Shown piece by piece: positions 4,768 to 5,525 of a stretch of 5,525 nucleotides of DNA (positions within the stretch are counted from its first letter, which is position 1; every line of letters starts with the position of its first letter). Source of the stretch: an archaeon (lineage in GTDB: Archaea > Thermoproteota > Nitrososphaeria > Nitrososphaerales > Nitrosopumilaceae); NCBI GenBank assembly GCA_005240025.1, contig SBBK01000235.1, positions 1 through 5,525 of the forward strand, given 5' to 3'. The notes under the pieces are model-generated. The model was not told where the DNA came from and did not search any database. It saw only the letters and a list, made by a program, of their open reading frames with translations. The translations under genes and the position numbers were made by a program.

Positions 4768-5253
4768 TTGGTCTGGGCAATTCTCTCGTTATTGGTAGAA
4801 AACAAGCCGGGAATACTCTTCAAGGTAACCCACCTCTTCAGATCCAAAAATTTCAATATTGACAGCATCTCCGTAGGTGTTACACAAAACCCCGAGTTCT
4901 CCAAAATGACAATAACTACGATTGGCGACGAACGACAAATTGAACAAATTGTAAAGCAACTAGACAAAATGATCGACACGATAGAGGTAAAACGACTGGA
5001 TGACAAAAAAGCCGTGTACCGCGAGTTGGTCTTATTTAGGGTCAAAATCTCAAAGGCCTCAGATAGCATGGAGATAAGCAATATCGCAAATGCATTTGGC
5101 GCAAAAATTCACGATGCAAGAAAAGATTCCATAATGCTGGAGTTGTCTGCCAGCCCTGACCAGATAACTAATTTGGAGGAACTACTTAGGCCGTATGATA
5201 TTCTGGACATTGCAAGAACTGGTGTTGCTGCATTGCAGAGGGCTGGGGATTGA
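4768..5253 (+). CDS. ilvN: Acetolactate synthase, small regulatory subunit (TTG start)
   Basis: This 161-residue protein matches the normal length of the small subunit (E. coli IlvH is 163). An N-terminal ACT domain (about 1-76) has [27 protein letters not shown] pattern features, and the valine-contact positions known from IlvH are kept: N12, G15 and N30. MTITTIGDE (47-55) follows, as in the family. The C-terminal domain (about 83-157) ends [14 protein letters not shown], also typical. It should bind IlvB, raise its activity and confer valine feedback inhibition. The frame has a stop at 4759 and no ATG or GTG before the ACT motif, so TTG at 4768 is the only sensible start, 6 nt after the ilvB stop and behind GTGAT. 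An out-of-frame ATG at 4761 opens only a short junk frame. A one-base indel that moved an ancestral ATG out of frame is a less likely alternative. Confidence 0.95.
   Translation: MVWAILSLLVENKPGILFKVTHLFRSKNFNIDSISVGVTQNPEFSKMTITTIGDERQIEQIVKQLDKMIDTIEVKRLDDKKAVYRELVLFRVKISKASDSMEISNIANAFGAKIHDARKDSIMLELSASPDQITNLEELLRPYDILDIARTGVAALQRAGD
5238..5242 (+). promoter_or_regulatory. Ribosome binding site of the leuA-family gene
   Basis: GAGGG, inside the last codons of ilvN, lies 7 nt before the TTG at 5250 and pairs well with the CCUCC end of 16S rRNA. It supports TTG as the true start. Confidence 0.5.
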
Positions 5254-5525
5254 AAGTACGAATCTTTGATACTACGTTACGTGATGGGGAGCAGACGCCA
5301 GGCGTTGCACTATCACCAGATAAGAAACTAATGATTGCAAAAAAACTTGACGACCTCGGTGTGGACGCAATTGAGGCAGGATTCCCAATAATCTCGGAAG
5401 GAGAACAACAGGCAATCAAACTCATAGCGAAGGCAGATCTCCGGGCTGAAATCTGCGGCCTTGCAAGAACGAGCAAAAAAGACATCGACGCAGCTATTGA
5501 TTGCGGCCTAAAATATGTCCACACA
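5250..5525 (+). CDS. leuA: 2-isopropylmalate synthase or citramalate synthase, N-terminal part, cut by window edge
   Basis: The first 92 codons of a DRE-TIM metallolyase-fold acyltransferase are present. The signature [14 protein letters not shown] (6-19) supplies R11 and D12 for acetyl-CoA/2-oxoacid chemistry and metal binding. [22 protein letters not shown] (35-56) follows, as in the LeuA/CimA/NifV group. LeuA condenses acetyl-CoA with 2-oxoisovalerate in leucine synthesis; CimA uses pyruvate for isoleucine. The first 43 residues strongly resemble methanogen CimA, while AGFP(I)xSEGE is more LeuA-like. Substrate choice depends on residues beyond the window, so the gene symbol is provisional and rests partly on the operon. 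The start is TTG at 5250, overlapping the ilvN stop in TTGA, with GAGGG 7 nt upstream; no ATG or GTG precedes the signature in this frame. Translational coupling to ilvN is likely. Confidence 0.88.
   Translation, partial: MKVRIFDTTLRDGEQTPGVALSPDKKLMIAKKLDDLGVDAIEAGFPIISEGEQQAIKLIAKADLRAEICGLARTSKKDIDAAIDCGLKYVHT

Noticed and set aside
4761..4863. ATG overlapping the ilvB stop (TGATG) as the ilvN start
   Set aside because: This frame runs about 34 codons of unrelated sequence to a stop. The ACT domain is in another frame that starts at TTG 4768.
4632..5081. A 149-codon minus-strand frame spanning the ilvB/ilvN junction
   Set aside because: It overlaps two certain genes and its low-complexity Ser/Ile/Leu translation is typical of antisense shadow frames.

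Overview
This window looks like the chromosome of an ammonia-oxidising archaeon of the Thaumarchaeota (Nitrososphaerota). I judge this from the protein sequences as I remember the families, from TATA-like boxes about 27 nt ahead of start codons (leaderless genes), from GGTGA/GAGG ribosome sites on internal operon genes, and from TTG starts. The phylum assignment is inference from memory and no search was run. Base composition looks moderate rather than extreme.

Left part (1-2477). A minus-strand gene runs off the left edge: a small charged protein that becomes a membrane segment, of unknown function. It diverges from a two-gene plus-strand unit. The first gene of that unit is a zinc-dependent medium-chain alcohol/polyol dehydrogenase, apparently leaderless. 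Next, 34 nt downstream, comes a class I DhnA/LsrF-type aldolase or thiolase. Its catalytic barrel is followed by an unusual 85-residue tail rich in Gln, Pro and Lys, which contains a 32-bp in-frame direct repeat.

Middle (2478-3072). A convergent minus-strand gene encodes an NTF2/SnoaL-like protein. It shares a short divergent promoter region with the branched-chain amino-acid operon on the plus strand.

Right part (2946-5525). This is an ilvB-ilvN-leuA operon: acetolactate synthase catalytic subunit, ACT-domain regulatory subunit, and the start of a 2-isopropylmalate/citramalate synthase. The three genes are tightly packed; ilvN and leuA start at TTG, and leuA overlaps the ilvN stop. Together they commit pyruvate to valine, isoleucine and leucine.

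The most interesting object is the roughly 97-nt leader of this operon. It holds an 18-codon ORF, MINGSTTLLELLLVELVL, in which 9 of the last 11 codons are Leu or Val. The ORF ends inside an 8-bp hairpin followed by five T residues, and ilvB begins 33 nt later behind a good ribosome site. This has the layout of a bacterial ilv/leu attenuator, but in front of what appears to be an archaeal operon. I know of no described archaeal example, so it is the main candidate for a new regulatory system here.
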